From Gnetum montanum (lineage: Eukaryota; Streptophyta; Gnetopsida; Gnetales; Gnetaceae): DNA of 64,000 bases. The stretch covers positions 431,291 to 495,290 of the forward strand of contig MNCI01035621.1 of the NCBI GenBank assembly GCA_015680685.1, written 5' to 3'. Position 1 is the stretch's first letter; each line of letters opens with the position of its first letter. The notes beneath the pieces were generated by a model. The model saw only the letters and a list, made by a program, of their open reading frames with translations. It searched no databases and was not told where the DNA came from. Shown here in pieces: positions 11,715-24,145 of this stretch. Both the position numbers and the translations under genes were made by a program.

Positions 11715-12644
11715 TTATGAGTAGAAAGGTACCCCTACATCCAACCATAAGAATCACAAGCATTCACATGCAATCTGGTCGAATTCCATAGACTTTGTAG
11801 TTTTTGGTGCACTAGTCTTTTAGGAAGTGAACCTTTGCCTTAAGGTCAATCATTGTCTTCCTAATTACACTTGGGACATACATTGGTATTGTTAAGTATA
11901 ATTAAGACATAATTTTTATCATTTTATATTTTATGGTTTTGTGTTCAAAGGGAGATAAAAGTAATTGGATTAACTAATTTAAATTAACTAATTAATTAGT
12001 GTCTAACTAGTCCTAAAATAAGCATTTGGTCCCACTTTTCACACATGTCTTGAACCCATGTATCCACTACTAGGTTTCCAAGTGCTATGGTACTGGGTGT
12101 ACCAAGTCATAATGCTGTTGGGATTACCAAGTGAATATGCATTATGCTCAAAGTGGTCATACTTATGTGTTTAATCTATATTTCTTATCTCACTTAAGTG
12201 CTTCACTAGCTTAATTATTGGAAAACATTTAATGCATAAATAAAATATTTAATCTATCCAAAGTGTTGTAAGGTTTATCAGAAAGCTCATGTTTATTTCC
12301 GCATAGACTATCATGCTTAGGTACAACAATGCTCGAATAAAGATTTGTACACTTAATGACTGATGTTGTGGGCACTTGGGAGAAAAATTCTAACTCTCAA
12401 ATGAATGAACTATAAGAGATTTGCTACTACTGAAATCTCGATGCCATAAATGTAGTTGATATGTGGGTATTTATAGGAAAAATATGGACACTGCATCGAT
12501 GGGGCCTTGTCGATGCATAATACAATGCATTGATGGGGCCTCATTGATAAGGCCTCATTGATTGGGCCTCATTGATGAGGTCTAATTCATGAGGCCACAT
12601 TGATGAGGCCTTGTTGACATAGCTAACAAAACTATGACTCATCA
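11715..12644 (-). repeat. Element B 3' LTR
   Basis: This 930-bp LTR starts TTATGAG (decayed TGATGAG) and ends ACTCATCA. On the minus strand the U3 begins with a tandem array built on GATGAGGCC/GGCCTCATC (about 12487-12620). A TATA box TATAAATA follows at 12468-12475, and an AATAAA signal at 12292-12297. The decayed polypurine tract (TGTGTGGGTA on minus) lies at 12645-12654. Confidence 0.83.
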
Positions 12645-12859
12645 TACCCACACAACTGAATGAAAACTTTTTCTCAAGTTCTTTTACAAATTTGAGAAGA
12701 TATGGGATTATTGACTAACCTTTCATAAAACAAATACAATGACTTGGCAAAAATAGAGTGCCTAAGTGTATGGATCAACACATTACAAAAATAGTGGTGT
12801 TCATGACATAACATTGAACACCATGACATGACTATTCAAAATTGGTTAGCATGTTCCTT

Positions 12860-15746
12860 GATGGGATGAAGTTTGGTGGAGAAGATCAAACTGTCCTAGC
12901 TAGTGGTCACTCTTGATGTTTTGAGGAACCTTCACTAGCTTCATGCACATGCAAATATTTGAGGTGGCTACAGTTGGCTACTACTACTATGACTTCTGGT
13001 GGGAGGAGGAAAGCATTTAATAGTTCTTTCATTTTATCATTCTTACTTCTAGGATAGTGCACCATCCACATAACTTCTTCAATGTGGGTATGAAGAGGCA
13101 CATCCTAGGGACACGAAATTGCTAGAAATAGTTGCTTTGCATTGATAAACTAGTCAAAAAATTGTTTATATTCAATTTTTAATTCTCTAATTGTATCTTT
13201 TAACTCCTAGTAATCATTTATCCTTTTGGCTAGGTTCTTAGTAGTTTATCATTGGTCCGTGAATCATTCTTTGAGAACTTTGAGTTTAGCATTTATAGTC
13301 TGTAACTTCTTCTTGGAGTCTTTGTGTTGTTTGAACTCTACCTTGTATAGTAAATATAAGCTAGTTGCTTGTTTCTCTAACTCTGACTATGGTCATCCAT
13401 CAATCAGCATAGCTAGATTCGTGTAGTGGAGATTTGCCTACTCCATGTACTTTATCATTTTTTCTATCTACAACTCTTTCAAATGGATCTTCACTTTGTT
13501 GTAGGCATCAATCCCATCAACACTAGCCTACCAAACTTCTCTTCCTTGTTGGAGTTGCTGGAGAGGTTCATTTATTTTTACCTTTGCCATTTGGATATGC
13601 TTCTCATTGACTTCCTTCTATAGGCCAACCTAATCTCCATAGTGATTTTTGACCTTTTTAAAATTTAAAGCTTCATTTTTTAAAGTAGTAATCTCAATAG
13701 AAGACTTCTAGTGCAAGGCATGAACCTACTCCATTAATATATTTTGATTTTCTATGGCCAATATTCTTAACTCAATGTTCACCATGGCAAGTTTCTCATA
13801 TTATTGATGAATAAATTCTTGCATTTGTTCCTTCTAAGCATCAACATTGTGTAGGCAATGATTTTGTGAGATTAAAGTTTCATTCTCTTAGTGCATCTAA
13901 GCCAAGTCATTCTAAATTGATTATGTCTTTGCATTTGCTATGGACTAGTTAAAGATGGTTGTTACCACTTCCTTCTCAACCTTCCTAAATCATTCTTGAA
14001 GTTTTTGGAAAGCTTCATATCTGGTTATTGATGGGTTAAGGATTGTAGGATCAACAAGATGGACATGTAATTGGAAATCTCTATGGCCAAGTGTTGATTT
14101 TGTGCTTGAGCCATTTTGAGTTGCCCTTCCAAAATGATGCATTTGCATCTTACATCTAGTAGCTCTGACTGAGTTTTGGTGATGTTATATGAAAATCAAA
14201 GATATCTAGAATCGATTACCTAGTCCCCACTACTTGATTGAACAATTCTTCATGCTAAGCTACATTCAACATTTTTTTCACCATGCCTATGGATGTCTAC
14301 ACATCTTAAAGTGTAGATACGTCTGGTACATACACTGTAGGTGCATTTAGTGCTTTAGCGACATGATCAACAACTACCTCAGTCAGCGTTTCTTTACCTT
14401 GGTGCTGTATCACTAAGATGATTACCACTTCATCTTCCTTCAGTTGCACCAAAAAAGTGGGTAGATTCCTAGAGATTTCTAGGAATAAATGGTGTTTAGA
14501 AAATGACACTATTACCTCTTAAGCATTAGGATTAGACCTCATCGGCAATTACATTCATTGGGTAGAGAAAATTGGTCCAACCCTTTCCATCTAGCTAATT
14601 GTTTGAGCCACCTCCTTAAGGTAACTCATTACTGGTTAGTACATAGATGGATCTGCACCACTCATCGCTACACATTGCTCTTGAACACTTAAGAGCTACT
14701 CTCATATTTTTCACAAGTTCTCAATCACTATGTAGGCTTTTGGCATTATTTCTTAAGTGGGTGGGGGTGGTGGTAGCTTCTCCTCTTCCTGAGTTGTCGT
14801 TGGCACATTTTCTTTCACAATTTCAGATCATGAGGCCAAATGAGCATGCCTAATTGTATCGTTGACATAGAAGATGATTCTTGCCCTTTTTCAGAGTTTT
14901 CAAATGAGATACGGAAAGGGTGGGGTTTTTCTTCAACATTCATTTTCCTTGAAATGCTTTTCAATCTCCAAATATATGAGTTATGGAAGGTTTACAAGAA
15001 ATTTCCTGCTTAGAGTAGTGCATGCTTGGGTGGAGAAGGTGGTCACCTTGCTTGACCTCATTGTTGGATTGAGGTAATAGGTTGCAATTTTCAAATAGAT
15101 GCACTCCACTAGTGTGAGAACATTGTATTCCTTACGAAATGACCCCCTAGCACTACTAAGTCTACTTCTTTTTGGCCTCAGGATCATCCTTTATTGATAA
15201 TTCTACAAATTGTGTCCCAATGTTAGGGAACCCTAGTGCCTACATCATAGCTTCGACCAAGTAGTATACCTAAATATTTGTGATATTTATTATGGATCTT
15301 AGCCTTCTATTATTCCAGAAGAGATGTGTCTCTCCCATGTACCATTTCCCATTGGATGTGATGACTAGCCACATGGGAGAGGTTTGTAGTTGTGTTTTGA
15401 CTTCTATTGAAGCTTTCTTTAGGAATGGCCCCAAGTTTATTTCTTGAAGAATTGATTGTTGAATCTCTTGAGACCTAATGATGTTAAGACATACTTGAGT
15501 CAAAGTGACTTCAAGCCTTGGTGTGGATCCTAGCACTTCTTCTCACTATGACTGCTCAATGGGCACTTCTTCTTCTAAAATCTCTCAAATAGATTCCACT
15601 TCAGGCTCCTCACAAAGAGGTCCAATTGCATGGGTTGCCTTTGATAGTTCTTGGTCTTGTCCTTGTTGGCCCCTTCTAGCTTTGGATCGTTTCTCCCTTG
15701 GTTGAGAAGGTTCTCCTTCCTGCAGGTGCTTAGGTCTTGGTGCCAT
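12860..15746 (-). pseudogene. Element B ORF3, three-part protein with coiled coil
   Basis: This is the longest copy of ORF3 in the window, about 960 codons with many stops. The start chosen is the ATG at 15746-15744, directly after a splice-acceptor-like TTACAG; it begins MAPRPKHLQEGEPSQP. An N-terminal globular part follows (about 15,500-14,850), whose block with YYLNP and KVTTFSTQAC is shared with element C. Then a conserved middle segment (about 14,450-14,320) with VVVDHVAKALNAP matches A and C. The rest is a long charged helical region, ending near 12,905. The position after integrase is that of the env-like ORF of Athila elements. No membrane segment was recognised, so the role is unknown. 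Confidence 0.7.
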
Positions 15747-16054
15747 CTGTAATCACAATAAGACCATGGGTTAGCAATCGGTGTGTAACATGAAGCAATT
15801 AAGATATCTTTATCTCCTTAAGATAGTTGTACTTGGCTAAGTTGTGATTATGGATGATTTAATTACTCCAATCATTATTTTATTTATGTTTTATTATTAA
15901 AAAATCATTCAGGAGGTTGTTGAAATAGTTAACTCTTGAAAAATTAATGTTTGTATATTATTAAAGTTATTAACCATTTGGAGGATCTAGAAAATTTTTC
16001 AAAAAATTTCATTGAAAACCTTAAGCTTTACAGCCCCCACGATAAAGAGCTTAC
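15747..16054 (-). other. candidate intron in the ORF3 leader of element B
   Basis: On the minus strand a 5' splice site CTAGAG/GTAAGC begins at 16054 and a 3' site GATTACAG ends at 15747, directly against the ORF3 ATG. The length is 308 bases. Elements C (about 31209-31510) and E (53704-53991) keep the donor GAAG/GTAAGC or GAAG/GTACAC at the same place and a related acceptor. Only sequence motifs support this; a transcript is needed. Confidence 0.5.
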
Positions 16055-16194
16055 CTCTAGTAGCCGAAAGACTAGAAAATGGAGTGATTTGGACAAATGG
16101 TTGGGAAGTTATCGGCTCTAGAAGGTTTTGGGCTTTGAAAAATTGCAAAAACTCCTCTTGTGTTATGAGGAAAATGATAAAAAAATCTATGTGC

Positions 16195-16300
16195 AATGGT
16201 ATATATAGGACTTTTACACTGCATTGCTGAGACCTCATCGATGTGATTGGCTACATTGATGAGGCCTCATCAACATAGTTGTTGTAGATGATCCATTGAC
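16195..16300 (-). promoter_or_regulatory. Element B internal LTR-like promoter upstream of ORF3
   Basis: On the minus strand this block reads from GATGAGGCCTCATC-type units to GCAGTGTAAAAG and then CCTATATATACC, with TATATATA at 16200-16207. The LTR has the same order: GATGAGGCC units, GCAGTGTCC, then CCTATAAATACC. The TATA box lies 146 bases upstream of the candidate leader intron. It therefore looks like a second copy of the U3 promoter placed to transcribe ORF3 alone. The resemblance is seen; promoter function is inferred. Confidence 0.55.
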
Positions 16301-17755
16301 TTTGGTCAAACTTGCAAAATACAAAGAGTTTTTGAATGAAATTGGTATGAAATGAATGCTTAAAAGTCCAAGAACAGTATCAAAATATGGGAAAGGATGT
16401 TAGAGCTCAGAAATTTAGAGAAATGGAGAAAAATGATTCAGGGGATGAATAAAATGAAAGGTCAAGGAACACTGAGTGGAATACATAATGGGATATGAAA
16501 AAGATAGGATTGTAGTAATATTTAAGGAAAGAAACCTTAACTAATCAAACCAAGAGCTATGAAAGTGGGTCCTCCCCATAGCAATATCATGCCCTTGTTA
16601 CCCTTGCATAACCTCAAATAAGGAGTTCATGGGCCCTACAGTTGATTAATGGTCATGAAAATTTAAGGACCAACCAAAAAAGGATCTATCTAAGAATTCC
16701 AACATATTAGACCAAGACATAAAGCATAACATAGAATCTAGCAGCGAGGTGAGTTATTGTAGCATGAATGAATGACAAAGAAGGTGGAATGCAATTCCAA
16801 ATTGAGGCCATAAGAAGTCCCTTATGGAATTTGTGTTTTAAAATGGCCTAAGAAGATCCATCCTTAGTCCAAACCAACACTAGCTACTTTTAGTGACTTC
16901 ACATCTCTACTCTAAGAGCAATCCACCCACACAAGACACAAGAGTATGTCCATAAAACAACCATCATTCTATAAAGATAAGAAAAGAGAGCAGTAAGAAG
17001 TGAGAGAGGACCTTAGTTAGAGGAGACCTTTAGGCATTGGTGCATGTCTTTCTAGTCCCAGAACTAGTGCTTGTAGCCCATATATTTGTCTAATGGGTGT
17101 GTTTTGAATTCCCATAATTTTTTTGAAATGAGAACCACACCAACAAAGGAAGTATTTGTTTATTGTGTCTAAGGAATGTGCTTTGAATTCATATCATTTT
17201 TTTGAATTTTTGGATGGGAATCACACCATGAAAAGACTTTATTTAACTTCTTATTAGTGGTTGGAATGGAAGGACAAGAAGTTTGTAAACAACACTCAAG
17301 CACTCAAGCAAGTAGAAGAGTATAAAGAGTATTGGGTCCCCTTGAAGTTACATCCTTTACAAACCATTGAATCCTTCCTAATTCTAGAACTGCCAAGATC
17401 ATGGTTGATTAAAAGTTTCTTTTATGGAAGGGTCCTCAAATTTCTAGAACAAGGAAAATCATGGAGTTGATTGGATAGGTAGATGATGTGGACTCACTAC
17501 ATGTTCCATGAAAAATAAAAAATGTCATATTCATTAGATATCAAAATTCAAAAATAGAAATGAGACATCAAAAATCACAAAATTAAGCACAAACCATCAT
17601 TAGAAAATAGTAACAGCAACATTGTGTCTTATCATAATAAAGCAATTTTATTAGCAAATATGAGGAAATATCATACTTGAACGAAAAAAAAAGTAAAATA
17701 TATAAGAAAGTGTAAAATAATCAAGAAGGGTTCAAAGGTACCAACAATAGTGTAA
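16301..17755 (-). other. Element B spacer between integrase and ORF3 promoter
   Basis: No conserved frame was found. The landmarks GTGGGTCCTCCCC and GCATGTCTTTCTAGTCCC are shared with elements A and C. A plus-strand frame of 69 codons at 17261-17470 has no recognisable content and is not conserved in the relatives. Confidence 0.6.
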
Positions 17756-17757
17756 AA

Positions 17758-20700
17758 TTATAAAAATCTAAAAATAAAAAATTTGTAAAAGAAATAATTT
17801 ATAAAGTAAAAAACATGGCAAACAAAAGGTATAGAAGCTAAGAAGCCATATGGATTGTTAGTACAGATGTCCATCTCCCCCATGATTGAATTGGAAGGAG
17901 GAGATCCAAAAAATGAAATGTGGTTGTCCATTTGTTGAGGTGGTAGTTGCACTAGCCTATCTTGGTTCAAGGAAAGGTTTTACTTATTGGATGTTAACCA
18001 ACTACTTTTTATTTGGGCTTTCAGGCTTGTAGATCAACATGGGCCTAGAGGAAAAGGTTTGATCAATTATATACAATTCCACCCACAATGTTTGAAATTT
18101 TTCCTTTTGAGGTACATGTCTGGGGTTCTAGTAGAGGATCTTATCTCCTAGTTGAAGTTTTATTTTTCATATTTTGAGGTCATGATGTTGCTTGCTAAAT
18201 ACCGTGTGCTCCTTATTCAACGATAGGGACACTAATCAGTTTTTTTAGCACATTTAGGTTGATCAATCTTTATTTCTATGCTAGACTTAGGTCAAGATCT
18301 AGATCATAGGCCATTGAGAGTGTATAAGGCTTAGATTGAATTAGGAGCATTGGAAGTTTCTTGTACAACAACTCATAGGGAAAGTAGCCAATAGAAAGTT
18401 TCTATGTTGAATAGTAAGCCTAGAGGGCATCATTAAGTTTTGTATTCTAATCTTTTCTATATTTTCTAATGGTTCATGTTTGTATTTTTGTGATCTCTTA
18501 GTTAGTTACCTTTGCTTGATCGTTGGCTTGAGGTTGGTAGGGTGTTGTTAATTTATGTTCAACCCCTAAGCATTGCATTAACTTTCTAAAAGTGGCACCT
18601 ATGAAATTAGTTTCCTTGTTAGATATTAGTGAATGTGGCACCTCAAACCTATTTATAATATTTTGTTATATAAATCTAGTAGTAGTGGATGATGTAGAAT
18701 TAGTAATGGCTACTGCTTCTACCCATTTTTTATAGTAGTTGACTACTATGATAATATATACCTGTACATTAGACATGGTTGTAATGGAATGAATGAAGTA
18801 AACACCCCTTATGTCAAAAGGTTCTAGTGGTTCAATCCACTATTGAGGACCTTCCATGTGAGTGGTCATCCCCACATCTCATTGACAACATTCACAAGAT
18901 TTTACAAACTAGTGTGCATCCCTAATGATTTTAGGCCATTAGTATCTTATTATCAAGAGTTTTATGGTTGTGTGTCTCTCTATACAATGGCCTTCACAAG
19001 GTCCTTCATGAGAATCTTGGAGAATGTGCAATTGATCTTTATCAAGGATACACCAACAAATCAAGCCATTGGCACACACCTTATAGAGGTGTCTATTGAT
19101 TTTCATAAAGTATTCAGCCTAATGAAGAAATTGTTGCTTCTTTCTGAATGAAAAATATTGTGGAATTTCTTATGTGAGGATGCCATTATAACATGTTGTT
19201 TCCATGGCCATTTGATTAGTTATTACTCCTATAAAGAGAAGTTCATCTAAAAATTGATAAGAGATTGAGCTCTTATCTTCTTTATTATTCCATCTTAAGT
19301 AAGAGAGATGGTTAATGACCATATTCTTGGTCACTTTTTGATCTATCTTTATGAGATTGAACTCCTGCAAGATCATGAGTCACCATATGACACAATGATT
19401 CACCATTGGCTTATTCATGAGGAAGCAGATTGCATTGTGGTTTTTGTGCACAAATACTTTGTAGCCAAGCACATAGTGCCTAAATTTTTTTAAAGAATAC
19501 ACCATTGTCGTTAATTCTTTCTCCAAAGTTGTGTAAGTTAATTATGCTCCCACAATGCTTTGGCTCACATAGTGGATGTAGTATGGGTGTTTCTTATTTT
19601 CCATCTACTTGAGCACTACTCCCAAGGCATAGTTAGATGCATTTGTCATGATATGGAAGGTTCTGAACTAATCTGGTACTCATACGATTGGTGTTTCTAT
19701 GAGCTTCTCCTTTAACTATTGGAATGAGTGTTCACATTCCTTAGTCCAGAAGAAAGGTGCATCTTTCTTTGTAAGCTCTACCAATGGTTTTGATATATTA
19801 GAGAAATTCTCTATGAATTACTAGTAGTAGCCAATGTGTCCAAGGAATGGTTGAACATCTTTAACTATCTCTAGTTGGCATGTTATTCCTTGGATGACTT
19901 ATATTTTCTAGGTTTACCTCAATTTATGCTTGACTGATTCTATGCTCTAGTACATTGCCTTCTTAGACCATGAGATGGCTCTTTTGCTAGTTGAGCCGCA
20001 GGTTTGTTTCAACGCATCTTTTCAACACTTGCTTAAGGCAGTCCAAGGCTTGCTCAAACATAGCTCCATAGGTGAAAAAGTCATCAACAAAGACTTCCAT
20101 ACCATTACCAATCTACTATTGAAAAATACTAAGGACTAGGCATTGAAATGTTGTGGGCATATTTCATAGACCAAATGACATCTTACAATATGCAAAATTC
20201 GCCTAGGGACTCATGAATATTGTCTTGGATTGATCTTCTAGTGTAGTTTGGATTTGGTTATAGACACTGTAACCATCAAAGAAGCTACAATAAAAATGCC
20301 CAGATATGATGTCCAACAATTGATCCACAAATGACAATGGAAAATTATCTTTAAATGTTGCCATATTTAATATCCTAAAGTTGATGTATACCCTCCATTT
20401 TCCACCTTTCTTTAGCATGATTACTAGTGAGCCAACCCACTTACTATCTGTGATGGGATAGATGAGCCCTACCGTAAGGAGTTGTTCTATTTCCTCCCTG
20501 ATAAGTTGCTTTAATTTGGGGTTCAATCACCTTTATGGCTACCTTTTAGGCTTCATGGCTACATTGGTGTAAATGTGATGCTGACATATCCTTGGATCAA
20601 TTCTTGTTAGCTCAGTATATGACCAAGTAAAGGCTATTGGCCATTTTTTAACTACCTTTAACATCTTTTCTTTTTGTTTAAGAGAAAGTTTGGCATTAAT

Positions 20701-21430
20701 TATGACTAGTTTACCATTTTCTAAAAATGCAGATTCTATGCTAGCCAATAAATTTTTTAGCTCTAGGGACCCCTACTTGAAGTTATCAGGGATTTTTAAC
20801 TCTTCTTAACAGGTATCATCATCTTCCTTAGAGAGTCGGGGATGAACTTGTTCAATTTTATCCATGCATTTAACATAAGAACATGTTAGGCTCTTAGTTA
20901 GTTTCATGCATAATGTGCTACTATCTAAGTTAGTTATCAACCATTGGGTGCCCTTCTATTTTGTGGCTACTACATATAGACAACATTGAATATCAATTTC
21001 TTATGCACACTGATTATATGCTTTAATGTATGTACTTTTTATGGACTAAATATTTTACATGAAATTGCACCAATTATCGTTGTATGTGATGCATGGAATA
21101 TACTTCTTCTCTATCTTGTCCAGTTCATTTTCTTTGGATATTTCTAGAAAGAGATCCCTTATGCCCATACGTACATCAACTCTGCTTAGCCAACCTCTTT
21201 TTATAATGATGGGAAAGTGACTTTTTCACTTCTCAACCTTGATTATCAAAAAATTAGCAAAATAAGACCACTCACAAACTATAGTCACAATGTCCTCTAC
21301 TAATCCTAGAGGGATAGTAATTGACTGATCTACAATTTTAGAAAGATGTTGCTCTTCTTGAGAGGTGGTAGGTTCCAAGCCTTATACATGTCATGGGTGA
21401 TGAGATTAACTTGAGCCTTTCATTGCTCAT
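17758..21430 (-). pseudogene. Element B pol: protease, RT, RNase H, integrase
   Basis: The domains read on the minus strand from right to left. The protease region (about 21,430-21,220) has LITHDMYKAWNLPPLK after a lost D-S/T-G. The RT (about 20,760-19,950) has an open piece at 20203-20526 with KWRVYINFRILN and then FFDGYSVYNQI, and the catalytic block VDDF inside MEVFVDDFFTYG near 20,090. RNase H lies at about 19,850-19,250. Integrase (about 19,150-17,950) shows a CNVCQ zinc-binding part and the core block FGATF/EHKLTTPYQPQ. A tail with NSIMGEMDIC (17758-17970) is conserved in C and E. Stops and frameshifts occur throughout. The RT block is typical of the Athila/Tat lineage of Ty3/gypsy. Confidence 0.83.
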
Positions 21431-21839
21431 GTCCAGTGATTTGTAGGTAAATGAGTGGACTTCCTTGGTTAGATCTTTTTATAAAAGGATTGCCAGCCTT
21501 GATCCAGTCAAAAATAGTATGAGTTAGCATTACAGTGAAAATTTGAGGCAGCACTTGGTTTGAATGGTACTCAAAGGTATTTGATGTAGAGGATGAGGGT
21601 ATTGAAGATGTAGAACAATCAACCGTACTAGGTTATGAGGGTTGGAGAGGACTACTAGGTTGGACAAAAGGTCTTTTTCTAGATCGATTGTCTGAATCAC
21701 TTAGCTAAAAAGTTGGTTGTGAATGTATAGCTATCATAGTGTTTCATTGTTATGGTTGTGGAGGAATCTCACCCTGTATGGATGGAGTAAGAGATAATTT
21801 GGTTGAAGGTAGAGGTGCATGTATAGAAAAATGTGGAGG

Positions 21840-23990
21840 GTGGTATGGATATGGGTTTTTCCTTTAAGTAGATGATGAATGTGTTTGGTGGTACTCTAGA
21901 CGATAATAGTGATGTTGAAATGAGTTATGACTTGTAGAATTAGATGGATTATTGAACATAGTACCTATATGGATTTGGTTGCCTATAAGGGTACTATTGC
22001 CTTGGGGGTGGAATTCCCCACAATTGTGGTTGGTACAACTATTGATATTATTCATAAAGTTATGATGGAGCTCCACTTTGGTAGTAAGCTTGTTGTTTTT
22101 GGTGGAACTACCTTGGATTACCTTAAGGATAAGATAATCATCTAGGTGCTTGCCTATGTGCTAGTTGAGGATTCAATTCATACATCCTAGACTCTTTTAA
22201 GTGTTACACCATAGTGCAAAAACCCCTTGGATGTTCATATTGACAAATGTCACAATTAGTTTCATCATTAGAGTCAGTTTCCACAACTTCTTCTATGGTC
22301 GCAGCTTTGCCCTTACTTCTTTGAAAGGCACGTTTAGCTTTTCTTCACCTCTTATAGGTACAATCACTATTTTTCTCCTTGGATTCTTTAGCAATCTTAA
22401 TAGAAATTTAAAATTTTTCATTCAAAGAGTCCCCTAATTTATCAACCTTTGCCAAAATATGAGAAATATATTTTTGGATGGGAAAGGTATTTTTATTCAT
22501 CACTTCATCAAGCAGTGACTCCTCCTCATCACAAAATTGGACCTCCCATTTTCTGATGGAAGGGTCCCTATTATACTCTTCCACACTTTCCCCCTTTTGT
22601 AACTCACCTTCTTCTTTTACTACTTTCTCAATTAACATTTGGATCTAATGAGCTCTTAATTTAGACAATCTTCCGTGGGCATGCACCCTAAGGATTCTTC
22701 TAGTTTCTACTATGAGCCCATCTATGATGTGGCAAAGTTTTTCCCTTTGAGAATAATAATGGTTAGGGAATTGATGTAAGAGTGAATAGTATCTACCCAT
22801 GGTGGCATCCAAGGGTTCATGTATTCCTTATTTTCAACCTTGGATTTTCCTTCTTAGATTAGACACATTGGAGTATGGATGGTATTTATCATTAAACAAC
22901 TCTAACATGATACTCCATCAGAGAATGGATTCTGGTTTCAAGGACTGGTACTAGCTTTCACCTTCCTTGATGAGTGTCCTAGGGAAAATCTTAAGTTACT
23001 ACCATTCATTTTCTATGTTTTGTAAGGCACAAGAATCATGGAAAAGTTGTAGATGTGTCTATGGATTAGATTTTTATCCCCTCTCAAATCTTGGGATATT
23101 ATTCATGTCTAAGCACTTGATTCTACTATCTTTCATATGCCTAGTTGGAATTCTAACTATCTTTACAATGTTGAGCATGCTTCAATTCACTAATAGAGGT
23201 TTATCATCATCACTACATTGATGAAGTTGATGATGGTTTTGACCATCCCTTTAGTTCTAGTGTCCTACATGATCATTGTTGTCTCATTGATCACCTTCAT
23301 TGTGATTATTTCAATAGTGGTTTCTATGAGAATCCAAAAATGAAGAGGAATGTTCTAAATTAGATGAAGAGGATGGAGTGGAAGGTGGATTTCCACCACC
23401 ACCATGGTGTCCACCATCACTATTTTGCTCCTTGCAACCACCATCCTTAGATCCCTTTCTATTGCGATACTTTCCTAAGTCCCTACCTTGGTTGTCACTT
23501 TTTTCTAAACCTAGTTTATGAATAGTGGATCATAGATTTAGGGTTTCATCCTTATCACTAATAACATGGAGTGGAGAATATTCATGTTGAGAACCTTCAA
23601 AGGGAGGATCCTCATTGTCATCTTGATCTAGTAGGGATAAGGGATTACTAAAATGTTTTCCTTTCATAACCTCATGATGCTTCTCCTAATGATGATCTCA
23701 CCTATGTTGTGTTTCAGTGGGATAGTAGTCCCAAGTGTCATTGCCATTCACAACATATTCCTTGTGAAGATCTACAATGCCCAAATTTTTAACAGTTTGA
23801 AATAGCATCAAAAGCAAAGATTCATTAGGGGGAAAGATGATGTTGCCCTTCATATCATGCCAGCATAGCTATTCATCCTGATGTAGGATGAAAGTGAAAT
23901 TTGGTACATATTCATCGACTGAGTATATAGCACTTTGCAGTCCTATGGGACTAGTGGTTTGAAATCTTCGTGTCTATGGGAAGAAGAAGA
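21840..23990 (-). pseudogene. Element B gag polyprotein (decayed)
   Basis: Gag runs from near 23,990 leftwards. The N-terminal part is acidic and then G-, H-, N- and S-rich (about 23,650-23,350). The capsid-like core (about 23,100-22,640) includes LRRKIQG and LCHIIDGL. An open piece at 22408-22638 with VVKEEGELQKGESVEE matches VAKEEGELARWESVEK in element A. The zinc knuckle CDICQYEHPRGFC is at 22216-22254. A P-, Q- and Y-rich tail follows towards 21,840. No clear start ATG remains. It is related to the gags of A, C and E. Confidence 0.78.
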
Positions 23991-24126
23991 AATTTTTCAA
24001 AAAAAATAAGCTCATCAATGTGCTTAGTAGTTTATATGTCGTTGAAAGTGATGTTGACCTTGATTTCATCCAACAATATGAATAATATTCACTAATCATA
24101 GATAGCACATGTTTCAACAAACAAAG

Positions 24127-24144
24127 CCTTCGACAATGGCACTA
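24127..24144 (-). other. Element B primer binding site (decayed)
   Basis: Next to the 5' LTR the minus strand reads TAGTGCCATTGTCGAAGG. It keeps the frame of the tRNA-Asp-type site seen in A and E, but with more changes. The identification rests mainly on its position. Confidence 0.5.
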
Positions 24145-24145
24145 A

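Noticed and set aside
18843-19151. Plus-strand 102-codon frame
   Set aside because: It is antisense to the integrase and RNase H region of element B, where the conserved motifs lie on the minus strand.
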